Shown: positions 34,277 to 43,650, numbered from the stretch's first letter. The stretch is 64,000 nt of DNA from an uncultured Treponema sp. (GCA_947166355.1 CAMVDX010000007.1:60726-124725), one strand, 5' to 3'. Program-made: numbers and translations. Notes: generated from the letters alone by a model not told the origin.

Positions 34277-35125
34277 CATGGAGAAATCCTTACCGAGGTA
34301 AATCTCGCGGGCAACTTCGCTGGCAAGGATTTCCTGCTTTGAGCCTTGAATCATGATGGTTCCGCGGTTTACGATAATTGCGCGGTCGGTAATTTCGAGG
34401 GTATCGCGGACGTTGTGGTCGGTAATCAGAACGCCGATTCCGCGCTTTGCAAGAAGTCTGATAATCCCCTTGATATCTGCAACGGCAATAGGGTCAATTC
34501 CGGCAAACGGCTCGTCCAGAAGAAGGAATTTCGGCTCCATGGCAAGAGAACGGGCAATTTCTGTACGGCGGCGTTCACCACCAGAGAGAGTAAAAGCCTT
34601 CTGCTTGCGGATTCGGCCGATTGAAAATTCGTCTATGAGTGATTCAAGCTGATATTTTTTTTCTTCGCGGGTTAAATCCTTGCGCGTTTCGAGAATAGAC
34701 CAGATATTTTCTTCTACTGTAAATTTACGGAAAACCGAAGGCTCCTGTGGAAGATACGCAATTCCAAGTCGCGCTCTTTTATACATAGGAAGCCCTGTAA
34801 TACATTTATCATCAAGAAATACATCGCCCGCAGTAGGTTTATAAAAGCCTACTACCATATAGAAGGTAGTTGTTTTTCCTGCGCCGTTTGGTCCCAAAAG
34901 TCCGAGTACCTCGCCCATCTGCATAGAAAATTCAACACCACGAACAACCTTTTTATGACCGAACTGCTTATAAAGGCTGGAAACACGCAGAATATGATTT
35001 CCATCTGAAGGCTGCTGATTTTCTGCATTATCGACTTGAGTTTCAGTAGCCGCGGCTGTTGTATTTTCTGAAGTTTCTGTTGTTTCTGCAGATTCATTTA
35101 CTGCTTCACTTTCATTCTCAGACAT
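34274..35125 (-). CDS. lptB: LPS export ABC transporter ATP-binding protein
   Basis: The protein is the ATPase of the lipopolysaccharide (or related glycolipid) export bridge. Walker A G-P-N-G-A-G-K-T-T, signature L-S-G-G-E-R-R-R-T-E-I, Walker B F-L-L-L-D-E-P-F-A-G-I-D and the switch His in I-T-D-H-N-V-R-D are all present, and G-L-P-M-Y-K-R-A-R-L-G-I-A-Y is typical of LptB. Unusual is an N-terminal acidic, Thr-rich extension of about 45 residues before the usual domain start (H-I-L-R-V). It starts inside the lptA gene (eight-base overlap) with a GGGAGGG ribosome site. Stop codon supplied by a dispersed repeat. Spirochaetes of this kind often lack true LPS, so the cargo may be another glycolipid. 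Confidence 0.9.
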   Translation of the reverse strand: MSENESEAVNESAETTETSENTTAAATETQVDNAENQQPSDGNHILRVSSLYKQFGHKKVVRGVEFSMQMGEVLGLLGPNGAGKTTTFYMVVGFYKPTAGDVFLDDKCITGLPMYKRARLGIAYLPQEPSVFRKFTVEENIWSILETRKDLTREEKKYQLESLIDEFSIGRIRKQKAFTLSGGERRRTEIARSLAMEPKFLLLDEPFAGIDPIAVADIKGIIRLLAKRGIGVLITDHNVRDTLEITDRAIIVNRGTIMIQGSKQEILASEVAREIYLGKDFSM

Positions 35126-35891
35126 TGCTTCCCTCCCCTGACGCTGACGATATTTCAGATGATTTTTCTACAGACTCACTGTCCGACTCCGATGTTCCGG
35201 CAGTTTCATCCGCACTTTCAGTACCATCAGCACCTTCTTCAGCTTCACCAGCTTCTTTTGTTTCTTTAGTTTCTGTAACCTTACCCTTAACATTTCCGTC
35301 AAGTGTAATATCCTGTGTATCCATATTCAGCGTGATATACTGCGCCCGGAATAAATCATCTTTCTGCTTTACTGTAGCATTACCGGAAAGCTCAAGGAAC
35401 TGAGTTTTTTTATAATATACGGCATACGAGCCTGAACAAACGTTATCTTTCTGTTTAAGATTTATTTTAATCTGAAGAACTGCAACTTCTGTATCCTGAT
35501 TATAAATAATTATCTGAGCCTCAGCTTTTACATCGTTGTCTACATCTGTAAGATTAACATTACCTTTTAACTCTGCAATTTTAGTTATTCTGTCAAACTC
35601 AAGTGAATCGCAGGTAAACTCCATGTTCGCATCAAGATTTTTTCCGCTCACATTGCCTGAAGCCTTAATATAGCGATAATCATCTCCTGAAAGTTCAACT
35701 TCGTCTGCCTGAATTTCCATGGATTGAGTTTTTATATAGGCATTTCCAGAAAGGCTAGTAGTTGAGTTACTGTTACCTGCCTGCCCCGTCATTTTGTTAG
35801 CCGAAAAGACAATTTTTTCGGCATTTACCGAAAAACAGAGAATAAGAAAAACTGTTGCACCTGATAAAAATCTTTTTATATTACAAAGCAT
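35118..35891 (-). CDS. lptA: LptA/OstA-like periplasmic protein
   Basis: The 257-residue protein has a cleavable signal peptide (hydrophobic stretch ending S-V-N-A) and an OstA beta-jellyroll with repeated strands of the kind N-G-D-V-x-L, for example A-E-L-K-G-N-V-N-L and L-D-G-N-V-K-G-K-V. In Lpt systems this protein forms the periplasmic filament for lipid transport. The last 60 residues are Glu/Ser/Thr-rich and low complexity, unlike most LptA. It overlaps lptB and lptC, giving an lptC-lptA-lptB order. Assignment as LptA follows from fold and neighbours; the sequence is diverged. Confidence 0.82.
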   Translation of the reverse strand: MLCNIKRFLSGATVFLILCFSVNAEKIVFSANKMTGQAGNSNSTTSLSGNAYIKTQSMEIQADEVELSGDDYRYIKASGNVSGKNLDANMEFTCDSLEFDRITKIAELKGNVNLTDVDNDVKAEAQIIIYNQDTEVAVLQIKINLKQKDNVCSGSYAVYYKKTQFLELSGNATVKQKDDLFRAQYITLNMDTQDITLDGNVKGKVTETKETKEAGEAEEGADGTESADETAGTSESDSESVEKSSEISSASGEGSNV

Positions 35892-36615
35892 TTTCCATTA
35901 CCTGTTCATTCTGTTCATTCTTTTCAATCTGCTCAGTCTGTTCTGATTCTAAGGACTCCCCAGAATCTTCCGAGGTCTCAATATTTCCCGTTACATTACC
36001 GCTAAACGAAAACTGCTTACTCACACCGTCGGCAGAAAAACCGCTGCCTCTGATTGTCGTATCATCTTTTTCAATTTTCACCATATCACTGCGGCCGCTT
36101 GTAAGCTGTTCTGTTTTTTCATTCCATCGCAGGATATTTGCATAAAAACGCATTTCTTCTTCTACATTATAAAGCTGAACATTATCGTATAACTCATAAA
36201 CTTTTTTATCTGTATCAGCATAAAGCATTCCGCATTCACCCTGAGTCGAAATTTTACCTTCTTTATCATAAGCGGAAAACTTGAGATTTTTACCGTAGGT
36301 TTCTTTATTATTTTTATACTGTTCCAGAACTTCAGACTGCATCTCAAACGTAGGACGACTTTCTTCAAAACGGGTCATAGCTGTGTTCTCAAATACAAAT
36401 TCCGGTACATGGTCTTCGGGATTCACAGATTCAGAATACTTGAGGGAACAAGAGGTAAGAAAGATAAAAAGAATTGAAACAAAAAGTGGTTTCGATACGC
36501 CCTTCAGGCTACTCAACCACCGAAGCTTGCTTAGATGTCGCGGTGGTAGAGTGCTTGCGAAGTAATCATTTGTTGAGCTTGTCGAAACACGAAACCACCT
36601 GCGTCTTCTAATCAC
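35881..36615 (-). CDS. lptC: LptC-like lipoprotein
   Basis: Beyond a hydrophobic segment that ends in the lipobox F-L-T-S-C, the protein has about 190 residues of LptC-type beta-jellyroll (P-E-F-V-F-E-N, L-K-F-S-A-Y-D, D-N-V-Q-L-Y-N), then a Glu-rich tail. In the Lpt bridge LptC links the ABC transporter to LptA. The start is unclear. The stretch before the signal segment (36489-36600) is a dispersed repeat read as protein. In-frame candidates are GTG at 36615 (used here), GTG at 36666, which overlaps the previous gene, and TTG at 36516, which would give the most normal signal peptide. It overlaps lptA by 11 bases. Confidence 0.72.
   Translation of the reverse strand: MIRRRRWFRVSTSSTNDYFASTLPPRHLSKLRWLSSLKGVSKPLFVSILFIFLTSCSLKYSESVNPEDHVPEFVFENTAMTRFEESRPTFEMQSEVLEQYKNNKETYGKNLKFSAYDKEGKISTQGECGMLYADTDKKVYELYDNVQLYNVEEEMRFYANILRWNEKTEQLTSGRSDMVKIEKDDTTIRGSGFSADGVSKQFSFSGNVTGNIETSEDSGESLESEQTEQIEKNEQNEQVMENAL
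36489..36600. repeat. GTTTCGACAAGCTCAACC-type palindromic repeat within the lptC 5' end
   Basis: A third dispersed repeat: GTGGTTTCGATACGCCCTTC and CTACTCAACCACC on one side, GTTGAGCTTGTCGAAACACG and AAACCACC on the other. Related copies lie inside the ABC-F gene (44737-44842) and at 46476-46550. Here it occupies the region where the lptC start and signal peptide should be. Confidence 0.75.
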
Positions 36616-36616
36616 A

Positions 36617-38329
36617 TTAAAAATCCTGCTTGATTTTTTCAATATCCTTACCCTTATCCTTTTCACGGATTTCTACGCGGCGGATTTTTCCGCTTATTGT
36701 TTTAGGAAGTTCGTCTACAAATTCGTAGATTCGCGGAATCTTGTACATTGCAGTGTTTTCCTTTGCAAAGGTAGAGATTTCCACTTCCATCTCTTTTTTA
36801 TCTTTATCTTTAAAGGCAGGAACAAGAACAATAGTTGCCTTTACAATCTGACCTCGTTTTGCATCTTCCACGCCGGTAACGGCACATTCCATAACAGCCG
36901 GATGCTTCTGCAAAATAGACTCAACTTCAAACGGACTGATTCTGTAACCTGATGATTTAATGATATCATCTTTGCGGCCGACAAACCAGATGTAACCGTC
37001 ATCATCGCGGTAAACATTATCACCTGTATGATAGAAGCCGCCGTCAAAGGCTTCGGCAGTAAGGGAAATATCCTTGTGATAACCGGTAAGAAGTCCAAAA
37101 GGATGTCCCTGATCTACGTGAATACAAAGCTCGCCGACTTCTCCATTAGGAACCGGCTTATCATTAGGATTTAAGATTTCTACATCGTAAGCAGGACTTG
37201 GGCGTCCCATAGAACCAGGCTTTACCGGAGAGTCTGCAAAGTCCATAAAGTTTCCGCAGATAACAGCGGACTCAGACTGTCCGTAGCCTTCATAAATGCG
37301 CTTACCGGTCTGCTCCAGCCACTTGTCATAAACCTCGTCGTTCAAAGCTTCGCCGGCAGTTGAAAAGCGCTGGCACTTGCTCAAATCATATTTAGAAAGG
37401 TCCTGACGAACCAGGAAGCGGTAAACTGTAGGAGGTGCACAGAAGGTTGTAAGACCGTATTTAGAAATCAGAGTAAGCATCTTATCAGGCTTAAGCATGT
37501 TCATATCATAAACGAACTGAGCCGTTCCACAAATCCACTGGCCATAAATTTTTCCCCAGCTTGCTTTTGCCCAGCCGGTTTCTGCAATTGTAAGGTGAAG
37601 TCCATCATCTACAACACAGTGCCAGTATTTAGCAGTAATGATATGTCCGATTGGATATGTAAAATCATGAAGAACCATTTTTGGATAACCCGAGGTTCCC
37701 GATGTAAAGTACATAAGCATAGGGTCTGAATTGTGAGTTGCAGCCTCGCCTACAGGACGTGGGAATTCTGGATCAATTTTTTCGTATTCTTTATGAAAGT
37801 TTATCCAGCCGGTGCGATCAGGCCCTACAGTAACGAGATATTTTACAGTAGGAGATTTTACCATTGCCTTTTCTATTTCTTCCTGAACATGCGGATTATC
37901 ATAAGAGATAATCATTTTTACGTCGGCTGCGTTTGTGCGGTATTCAATATCTGATTTTAAAAGCTGGTCAGAAGCAGCAATTGCAACTGCTCCGATTCTG
38001 TGAAGTGCCGGCAGCAAAAACCACCACTCATAGCGGCGGCGGAGCATAAGCATTACCATATCGCCCTTACGGATTCCTTTGAGAGTGAGCCAGTAAGCGG
38101 CGCGCTTTGATTCGCGTGAGATGTCGGCAAATGTAAACACCTTGGCCTCTGTTGAATTATCATCAATCCATACAAGGGCACGCTTATCCGGAGTTTCACG
38201 GGCATAACGATCTACAATATCGTAAGCGAAATTGAAATCTTCCGGAGCAGTAAGGCGGCAATTAGCCTTCAAATCTTCATAGGAAGTATACTCTCTGTAA
38301 TCCTTTATATATTCATGGGCAAGATTCAT
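36617..38329 (-). CDS. AMP-forming acyl-CoA synthetase (acetyl/medium-chain type)
   Basis: This 570-residue enzyme activates a carboxylic acid to acyl-AMP and then acyl-CoA. Adenylate-forming motifs in order: Y-F-T-S-G-T-S-G-Y-P-K (phosphate loop, near residue 210), Y-E-G-Y-G-Q-S-E-S, Y-H-T-G-D, G-R-K-D-D-I-I-K-S-S-G-Y-R-I (hinge) and P-K-T-I-S-G-K-I-R-R with the catalytic Lys. The whole is closest to acetate or butyrate-type synthetases of the ACSM group. The substrate is not readable; short- or branched-chain acids fit a gut anaerobe. ATG with GAGG upstream. The lptC gene follows directly. Confidence 0.88.
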   Translation of the reverse strand: MNLAHEYIKDYREYTSYEDLKANCRLTAPEDFNFAYDIVDRYARETPDKRALVWIDDNSTEAKVFTFADISRESKRAAYWLTLKGIRKGDMVMLMLRRRYEWWFLLPALHRIGAVAIAASDQLLKSDIEYRTNAADVKMIISYDNPHVQEEIEKAMVKSPTVKYLVTVGPDRTGWINFHKEYEKIDPEFPRPVGEAATHNSDPMLMYFTSGTSGYPKMVLHDFTYPIGHIITAKYWHCVVDDGLHLTIAETGWAKASWGKIYGQWICGTAQFVYDMNMLKPDKMLTLISKYGLTTFCAPPTVYRFLVRQDLSKYDLSKCQRFSTAGEALNDEVYDKWLEQTGKRIYEGYGQSESAVICGNFMDFADSPVKPGSMGRPSPAYDVEILNPNDKPVPNGEVGELCIHVDQGHPFGLLTGYHKDISLTAEAFDGGFYHTGDNVYRDDDGYIWFVGRKDDIIKSSGYRISPFEVESILQKHPAVMECAVTGVEDAKRGQIVKATIVLVPAFKDKDKKEMEVEISTFAKENTAMYKIPRIYEFVDELPKTISGKIRRVEIREKDKGKDIEKIKQDF

Positions 38330-38484
38330 TGTGCCACCTCTAAAAAAAAGTATCTATATTATGACAGAACAAAAATTTTTGTCAATCATCTGATGTTTAT
38401 ATATACTAAAGATTTTTAGTATTTGTAAATACAATATCAATATTGTAATATACCGCCTTATCTGTTAATATAACAAATACTACA

Positions 38485-39255
38485 ATGAAACGTTTCCTGC
38501 ATGCGGCACTTTTTCTGGCCGTTTTTTTATGCTTTCTGCCTTTTTTCTCGTGTAAAAGCTATCCACCTTCGTTCGAAGTTTCAAATTTTCTGAATTTAAG
38601 AAGCGATGGTGTTAAATACATAGAAGGCAATTCCTATTTTATTATACTGCCAGATAATTTTTCACCTGATTCTTCTGACACAGGAATAATTTTTTATCCG
38701 GGCGGACTGGTTGAATATCAGGCATATCTTCCGCTTATGAAAAAGCTTGCCCAAAAAGGAGCCTTTTGCATTCTTGTAAAAATGCCTTTTGATTTTGCTT
38801 TTTTTGATTTTAATGCAGCAGGAAGATTTATAAAGCAATACCCTGAGGTCAAACACTGGTATATGGCAGGGCATTCACTTGGCGGAGCTATGGCTGCTTC
38901 TTACATTTCAAGACATGAAAAGAAATTTGATGGTCTGATTCTTTTAGCGGCTTACTCAACCCACAATATTTCAGCTTCTGAACTCAAGGTTATTTCTATT
39001 TATGGAAGTAATGACGGTGTGTTAAATAAAGAGCGATATCAAAAATACAAAAAAAATCTTCCAGCATCGGGTAAAGGTTTTACAGAGTTCATTATTCAGG
39101 GCGGTAACCATGCAAGCTTTGCAAGCTACGGCGCCCAGAAGGATGATTATATGGCAGAAATCAGCTGCGAAGAACAACAGGAAATAACAGCCGCAAAAAT
39201 TGCCACTTGGGCAGGGTTACAACCACAAGTACAGTCACAAGAGGATTTACAATGA
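38485..39255 (+). CDS. Alpha/beta-hydrolase lipoprotein (putative esterase)
   Basis: This 256-residue protein has a lipoprotein signal ending F-F-S-C at residues 20-23, then an alpha/beta-hydrolase fold: oxyanion region F-Y-P-G-G, nucleophile elbow G-H-S-L-G-G (Ser near residue 132), D in I-Y-G-S-N-D-G and His in G-G-N-H-A-S-F. The domain is of the carboxymethylenebutenolidase/dienelactone type. The substrate is unknown; location is the periplasm or cell envelope. The ATG lies six bases after AATACT without a ribosome site, and the stop overlaps the next gene by four bases. Confidence 0.82.
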   Translation: MKRFLHAALFLAVFLCFLPFFSCKSYPPSFEVSNFLNLRSDGVKYIEGNSYFIILPDNFSPDSSDTGIIFYPGGLVEYQAYLPLMKKLAQKGAFCILVKMPFDFAFFDFNAAGRFIKQYPEVKHWYMAGHSLGGAMAASYISRHEKKFDGLILLAAYSTHNISASELKVISIYGSNDGVLNKERYQKYKKNLPASGKGFTEFIIQGGNHASFASYGAQKDDYMAEISCEEQQEITAAKIATWAGLQPQVQSQEDLQ

Positions 39256-39935
39256 GTGAAATGTGTTACCGATGCTTTAAGCCAAAATCGGCATGCCTTT
39301 GTTCTTATACTAAAGAGATTGACCCGGGAATTAAGTTTGTTCTTTTAATGCACCAGAAAGAAGCAAAAAGACAGAGAACCGGCACAGGGCATATTGCAAA
39401 AATTTCGCTGAAGGATTCTGAAATTCTCGTGGGCTTTGAGTTTGAGCACAACAAGCGGCTTCAGGAATTACTTTCTGACCCGCAGTATTTTCCGGTTATG
39501 ATGTATCCGGGAGAAGAAGCCTGGACTGCTAAGCGCGAAGGTTTTAAGGAAACTCTGGCAGGCCGCAAGCTGCTTGTTCTGATTCTGGATTCTACATGGT
39601 TTTGTGCACGCAAGCTGATTGAGCATAATCCTTTTTTACTTAAACTGCCGCGTCTTTCTTTTTATGGTGACTATCGTTCTATTTTTACCTTTAAGCATGA
39701 ACCACGGCCGGAATATATTTCTACAATTGAGTCGTGTTATTACCTGATTAAAGAAATGCAGGAAAACGGACTTTGCGATAAAGACGTAGATCCTGAACCA
39801 ATGATGAACGCCTTTAAGCAGATGATAAAATTTCAGCTGCAGGCAGAAAATGAAAGAATTCTTGGGATTCGCCCGAACAGCCATAACTACGATGCGAAGT
39901 ATAATAAGATAAGGGAAATTCCGGATTTTAAATAA
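39252..39935 (+). CDS. DTW domain protein (tRNA-uridine aminocarboxypropyltransferase-like)
   Basis: The protein has 227 residues from ATG at 39252, which overlaps the previous stop in ATGA; GAGGA lies six bases upstream. It begins with Cys-rich C-Y-R-C-F-K-P-K-S-A-C-L-C, a zinc-binding element, then has L-M-H-Q-K-E (Lys and Glu typical of the family) and L-D-S-T-W with the D-x-T-W box. DTW-domain enzymes (TapT/TuaA group) transfer a 3-amino-3-carboxypropyl group from SAM to uridine in tRNA. The match is by these motifs and length. Confidence 0.83.
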   Translation: MSEMCYRCFKPKSACLCSYTKEIDPGIKFVLLMHQKEAKRQRTGTGHIAKISLKDSEILVGFEFEHNKRLQELLSDPQYFPVMMYPGEEAWTAKREGFKETLAGRKLLVLILDSTWFCARKLIEHNPFLLKLPRLSFYGDYRSIFTFKHEPRPEYISTIESCYYLIKEMQENGLCDKDVDPEPMMNAFKQMIKFQLQAENERILGIRPNSHNYDAKYNKIREIPDFK

Positions 39936-39941
39936 ATATCC

Positions 39942-40180
39942 GTCATGCTGAACTTGTTTCAGCATCTATGCAGAGACCCCGAAACAAGTTCGGGGTGACA
40001 CCGGTGGTTGAGGAGCCCGCAGGGCGACGTGGCAATCTACAATAATGGATTGCTTCGCTCCGCTCGCAATGACGTGAGAGGGGGCACCTTCTTTCGCAAT
40101 AACGTAGCGAGGGAGCCTGCTTTCGCAATGACGCGGGGCGACGTGACAAGGACGGTGTCATTGTCGGGCTTGACCTGACA
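39942..40180. repeat. Mixed dispersed repeats
   Basis: This gap starts with the GTCATGCTGAACTTGTTTCAG type (closing arm GAAACAAGTTCGGGGTGACA), then joins pieces of the GGTGGTTGAG type and several CGTCATTGCGAG / CTCGCAATGACG elements. It separates the DTW gene from the convergent GH3 gene. No coding frame is credible. Confidence 0.75.
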
Positions 40181-40183
40181 AGC

Positions 40184-41878
40184 TTAATTATACGGCTTAA
40201 TTCCCTGCGGAACAAATTCGCCGTTAACCGCGCCTAACATAGCTTTCAAAGAATAATCGCAGCGCCAGCTGTAGCCCAGCAGAATTGAATCTGCCCACTG
40301 AAGTTTGTCTGTAAGCGTTGGGGTCATATTGCAGAGAATTACTACCCTCTTACCAGAATCCTTAAAATACTCAGCAATCTTTACATGATTTTCGCTTGAT
40401 ACACAGATTATGACAGTATCATAACTTGGCGCAACCGACGGAAGGTTGTCTAAAACCCACTGAGTTTCATTTGGTCCTGTCTCGTAAGTATAATGGAACT
40501 CACCCGCATCAGGATATCGCTGCTTGCCCGCCTTAAAAAAACTTGTAAGCGAGCCCATAAGAAGAACTCGGCCCGCCTTATCAGCTGTCAAAGGAAGGCT
40601 TCCCTGTTTTTCTACAGTAACAGAACGGCAGGCCTGCTCAAGAAAAAACTTTTCTCCTTCACGGTCTGGAATATGTGAATCAATTGCATCTGCATCCGGA
40701 TAAAGAGGTGCAGCATTACCGGATTTAAAATATTCAAGCTTTGCCTTAATTATGCGACGAGCCGCATCTTTTACACGTGCACGGAAAGTTTCGTCTATAG
40801 TCATGAGCTCAAGATTTTTATACCAGAGAGCCTCATTTAATTTTGCTGTTGTTGAAGAAAGAATAATATCATTTCCGGCTTCAAGAGCCATCTTAAAGGC
40901 ATTGGACATTGTTCCTGCATAAACAGTTGCTCCCACCATCATCATATCATCAGTAATGATAAGTCCTTCATAACCAATCTGTTTTCGCAAAAGCTCTGTA
41001 AGAAAATAATATGAAAGAGAGGCTGGAGCGCCGGAAGTTTCTATAAGAGGAAAGCTTAAATGTCCGGACATTATGGCAGGAACTTTTTCCTTTGCAAGAT
41101 AGAGATAAGGTGTGAGCTCCCGATTTTTAAAAGTTTCAAAATCAATATTGATTACAGGAAGTTTACCATGAGAGTCCAGACTTGTATCGCCATGGCCAGG
41201 AAAATGCTTTGCCGTTGCAATTATGCCTGCTGCTTCAGAACCAGAAACAAAAGCGGCTCCAAGAATTCCGGTTTTATCAGGATCATCACCAAAAGAACGT
41301 GTACCAATAATAGAAGAATCATGATCTGTAAAAAGATCAACCGTTGGCGCAAAATTCATATTTATTCCAAGCGCCTTAATTTCGCGGCTTATATAATAGG
41401 CAGTGTACCAGGCATCAGAAGGATAACCGCCGGCACCAATTGCCATATTTCCCGGCGTAATGGAAGTGTCGCCCTTTACATGGCGAATCCAGCCACCCTC
41501 CTGATCTGTCGCAACAAAAAGCGGAATCTGAAAACGGCCTTCTGCCGCCTCTGTCTGAAGTCCAGAAATTGATTTTGCAACTAGATAAATATCATCTGTA
41601 TTCCAGCCAAAGACCTTAACGCTTCCAAGTCCGCGCTCAACCCATTGATACAAAAGCTCCGGAGGTTCCGCTCCTGCCCAACCGAACATAAAGGTTTGAG
41701 ACAGAAGCTCAGCATCTGTCATTTCGTCAGTTATGCGCTGAGCAAGCTCGTCGTTCGACATGCGGGTCCAGAAATTTACAGAATTTTGTGATGGAAGCTG
41801 ATTAGTTTGAGACCAGAGAAAAGATATGCTGAAAAAAGCAGTAAAAATAAGCAGTGCAGGAAGTCGTTTTTTAAGCAT
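40184..41878 (-). CDS. Glycoside hydrolase family 3 beta-N-acetylhexosaminidase-like
   Basis: This 564-residue protein has a signal peptide (K-K-R-L-P-A-L-L-I-F-T-A-F-F) ending near S-Q-T and so is exported. The GH3 barrel has the family motifs A-T-D-Q-E-G-G, K-H-F-P-G-H-G-D-T near residue 215 (the His-Asp catalytic dyad of NagZ-like enzymes) and I-T-D-D-M-M-M-V-G-A with the nucleophile Asp. NagZ proteins release GlcNAc from peptidoglycan fragments; with its C-terminal domain this enzyme could also act on other N-acetyl-hexosaminides. It overlaps trxB by eight bases. Confidence 0.87.
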   Translation of the reverse strand: MLKKRLPALLIFTAFFSISFLWSQTNQLPSQNSVNFWTRMSNDELAQRITDEMTDAELLSQTFMFGWAGAEPPELLYQWVERGLGSVKVFGWNTDDIYLVAKSISGLQTEAAEGRFQIPLFVATDQEGGWIRHVKGDTSITPGNMAIGAGGYPSDAWYTAYYISREIKALGINMNFAPTVDLFTDHDSSIIGTRSFGDDPDKTGILGAAFVSGSEAAGIIATAKHFPGHGDTSLDSHGKLPVINIDFETFKNRELTPYLYLAKEKVPAIMSGHLSFPLIETSGAPASLSYYFLTELLRKQIGYEGLIITDDMMMVGATVYAGTMSNAFKMALEAGNDIILSSTTAKLNEALWYKNLELMTIDETFRARVKDAARRIIKAKLEYFKSGNAAPLYPDADAIDSHIPDREGEKFFLEQACRSVTVEKQGSLPLTADKAGRVLLMGSLTSFFKAGKQRYPDAGEFHYTYETGPNETQWVLDNLPSVAPSYDTVIICVSSENHVKIAEYFKDSGKRVVILCNMTPTLTDKLQWADSILLGYSWRCDYSLKAMLGAVNGEFVPQGIKPYN

Positions 41879-42797
41879 TTCTGATTCTTTCGCTTGCTAC
41901 GTGTGCAGCGATTGCTCCATCTGAAACTGCTGTAACTACCTGACGGAAAGGCTTGCTTCGAACATCGCCCGCAGCAAAAAGGCCTGGAACAGAAGTTTCC
42001 ATATTTTCATCTGTAAGAATATAGCCGGCAGGATCTTTCGGAAGCATTTCTACCAGGTCTGTCTGAGGAAGCATGCCTGTAAAGATAAATACAGCATCTG
42101 TTGTAAGCTCGCTCTGTTCTCCAGTCTTTACGTTTTTAATTGTAACAGACTGAACACGTCCTTCACCATTAATTGATTCTACAACCGAATCATAAACAGG
42201 CTTTACACCGGCTGCCAGCATTTTATCTATAACTGCCTGCTGTGCGCGGAATTTATCGCGACGGTGAATAATACTTACATCACTGGAAAGAGTTGAAAGA
42301 TATATAGCTTCGCTGCAGGCAGAATCCCCTCCTCCAACTACAACTATTTTTTTATTTCTAAAGAAAGGACCGTCACAGGTAGCGCAGTAAGAAACGCCGC
42401 GACCAGACAATTCTTTTTCACCGGGAACATTAAGATTTCTATGAACAGCACCAGTCGCAAGACAAAGGGCTTTTGCTTCATAAGCAGCTTTTTTTGTTTT
42501 AATGACAAATTCGCCGCCAGTTTTATCTATAGAAAGAACCTGAGCCTGAACAATTTTTGCACCAAAGGCTTCTGCCTGTTTTTGCATGGTCATCATATAA
42601 GTTGCACCATCCACAGCAGGAAAAACTCCAGGATAATTTTCCAGTTCAAAAATCTGGAGTACCTGACCACCCGCACCTGCAACATCGAGCACAAGAACAG
42701 AAAGGCCGCCGCGTGCAGCATACTGTGCCGAAGCAAGCCCCGCACAACCTGCACCAATAATTACGTAATCAAATTTTTCAGTTTCCAAGTTTTCCAT
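41871..42797 (-). CDS. trxB: Thioredoxin-disulfide reductase
   Basis: This 308-residue flavoprotein reduces thioredoxin with NADPH. FAD motif G-A-G-C-A-G-L-A at residues 16-23, redox pair C-A-T-C-D near residues 138-142, NADPH motif G-G-G-D-S-A-C-S-E and the closing FAD motif F-A-A-G-D-V-R are all in place. Length is standard. ATG without a strong ribosome site; the stop overlaps the start of the GH3 gene, so the two are transcribed together. Confidence 0.93.
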   Translation of the reverse strand: MENLETEKFDYVIIGAGCAGLASAQYAARGGLSVLVLDVAGAGGQVLQIFELENYPGVFPAVDGATYMMTMQKQAEAFGAKIVQAQVLSIDKTGGEFVIKTKKAAYEAKALCLATGAVHRNLNVPGEKELSGRGVSYCATCDGPFFRNKKIVVVGGGDSACSEAIYLSTLSSDVSIIHRRDKFRAQQAVIDKMLAAGVKPVYDSVVESINGEGRVQSVTIKNVKTGEQSELTTDAVFIFTGMLPQTDLVEMLPKDPAGYILTDENMETSVPGLFAAGDVRSKPFRQVVTAVSDGAIAAHVASERIRNA

Positions 42798-42942
42798 AGA
42801 TACTCCAATTGTAACAAATTTTATGCTATTACTCTAGCATTTTACTGCCGGCAATTAACGAACAACCGGCCAGCTTTTCTGGAGTATAACGACAAGTCTG
42901 GAGTATGTCAATAGATTGTATACAATTTAATTGTACACTTAA

Positions 42943-43650
42943 TTATTTTCCAATAACGAATATTGCAGGAATTTTACCGAGTTCTGGTATTTTTTCTTTT
43001 TTCCATTCTGCAACAGTGCGGGTCTTAATGTATTCTTCTGCACAGGTGATGCCGGCAGCAATACAGAGCTTTGTTTTAGGATTAAGCGCATTCAAAATTG
43101 TTTCAATCATCTTTGCATTGCGGTAGGGAGTTTCAATAAAAAGCTGAGTCTGATTTTCGTTCTGAACCTTCTGCTCAAGTTTTTTAAGGGCTTTTATTCG
43201 CTGCGGAACTTCTACCGGAAGGTAGCCGTTAAAAGCAAAGCTCTGTCCGTTGAAGCCGCTTCCCATAACAGACATTATAATAGAAGAAGGACCAACAAGA
43301 GGCACTACTTTATAACCGCGACTCTGGGCAATGGCAACTACATCGGCACCAGGATCAGCAATGGCAGGACAGCCCGCCTCGGAGATTATGCCAACCGGCT
43401 CGCCCTTTTTAAGCGGCTCTAAATATTCGCCAATAAACTTGCGGTCGGTGTGGCGGTTGAGCTCGTAAAAAGTCAGTTCATCAATATCAATTGTTTTTTC
43501 AACTTTCTTTAAAAAACGTCGCGCAGAACGGATATTCTCAACAATAAAATGTTTGATTCCAACGATGATATCATGATTGTAGGGTGGCAGCACCTGAGAT
43601 ATTTCTGTCTCGCCGAGAGTTACGGGAATTAAATATAATGCTGTTTCCAT
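42943..43650 (-). CDS. RsmI-like SAM-dependent methyltransferase (tetrapyrrole-methylase fold)
   Basis: From ATG at 43650 (AAGGA upstream; the start at 43686 has no ribosome site) the protein has 235 residues of the tetrapyrrole methylase fold. Motifs: L-Y-L-I-P-V-T-L-G, I-I-S-E-A-G-C-P-A-I-A-D-P-G (the SAM/phosphate loop of RsmI), L-V-G-P-S-S-I-I-M-S and F-I-E-T-P-Y-R-N. RsmI methylates the ribose of C1402 in 16S rRNA. The N-terminus differs from classic RsmI (T-P-I-G-N-L is replaced by V-T-L-G), so I give the family only. Confidence 0.8.
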   Translation of the reverse strand: METALYLIPVTLGETEISQVLPPYNHDIIVGIKHFIVENIRSARRFLKKVEKTIDIDELTFYELNRHTDRKFIGEYLEPLKKGEPVGIISEAGCPAIADPGADVVAIAQSRGYKVVPLVGPSSIIMSVMGSGFNGQSFAFNGYLPVEVPQRIKALKKLEQKVQNENQTQLFIETPYRNAKMIETILNALNPKTKLCIAAGITCAEEYIKTRTVAEWKKEKIPELGKIPAIFVIGK

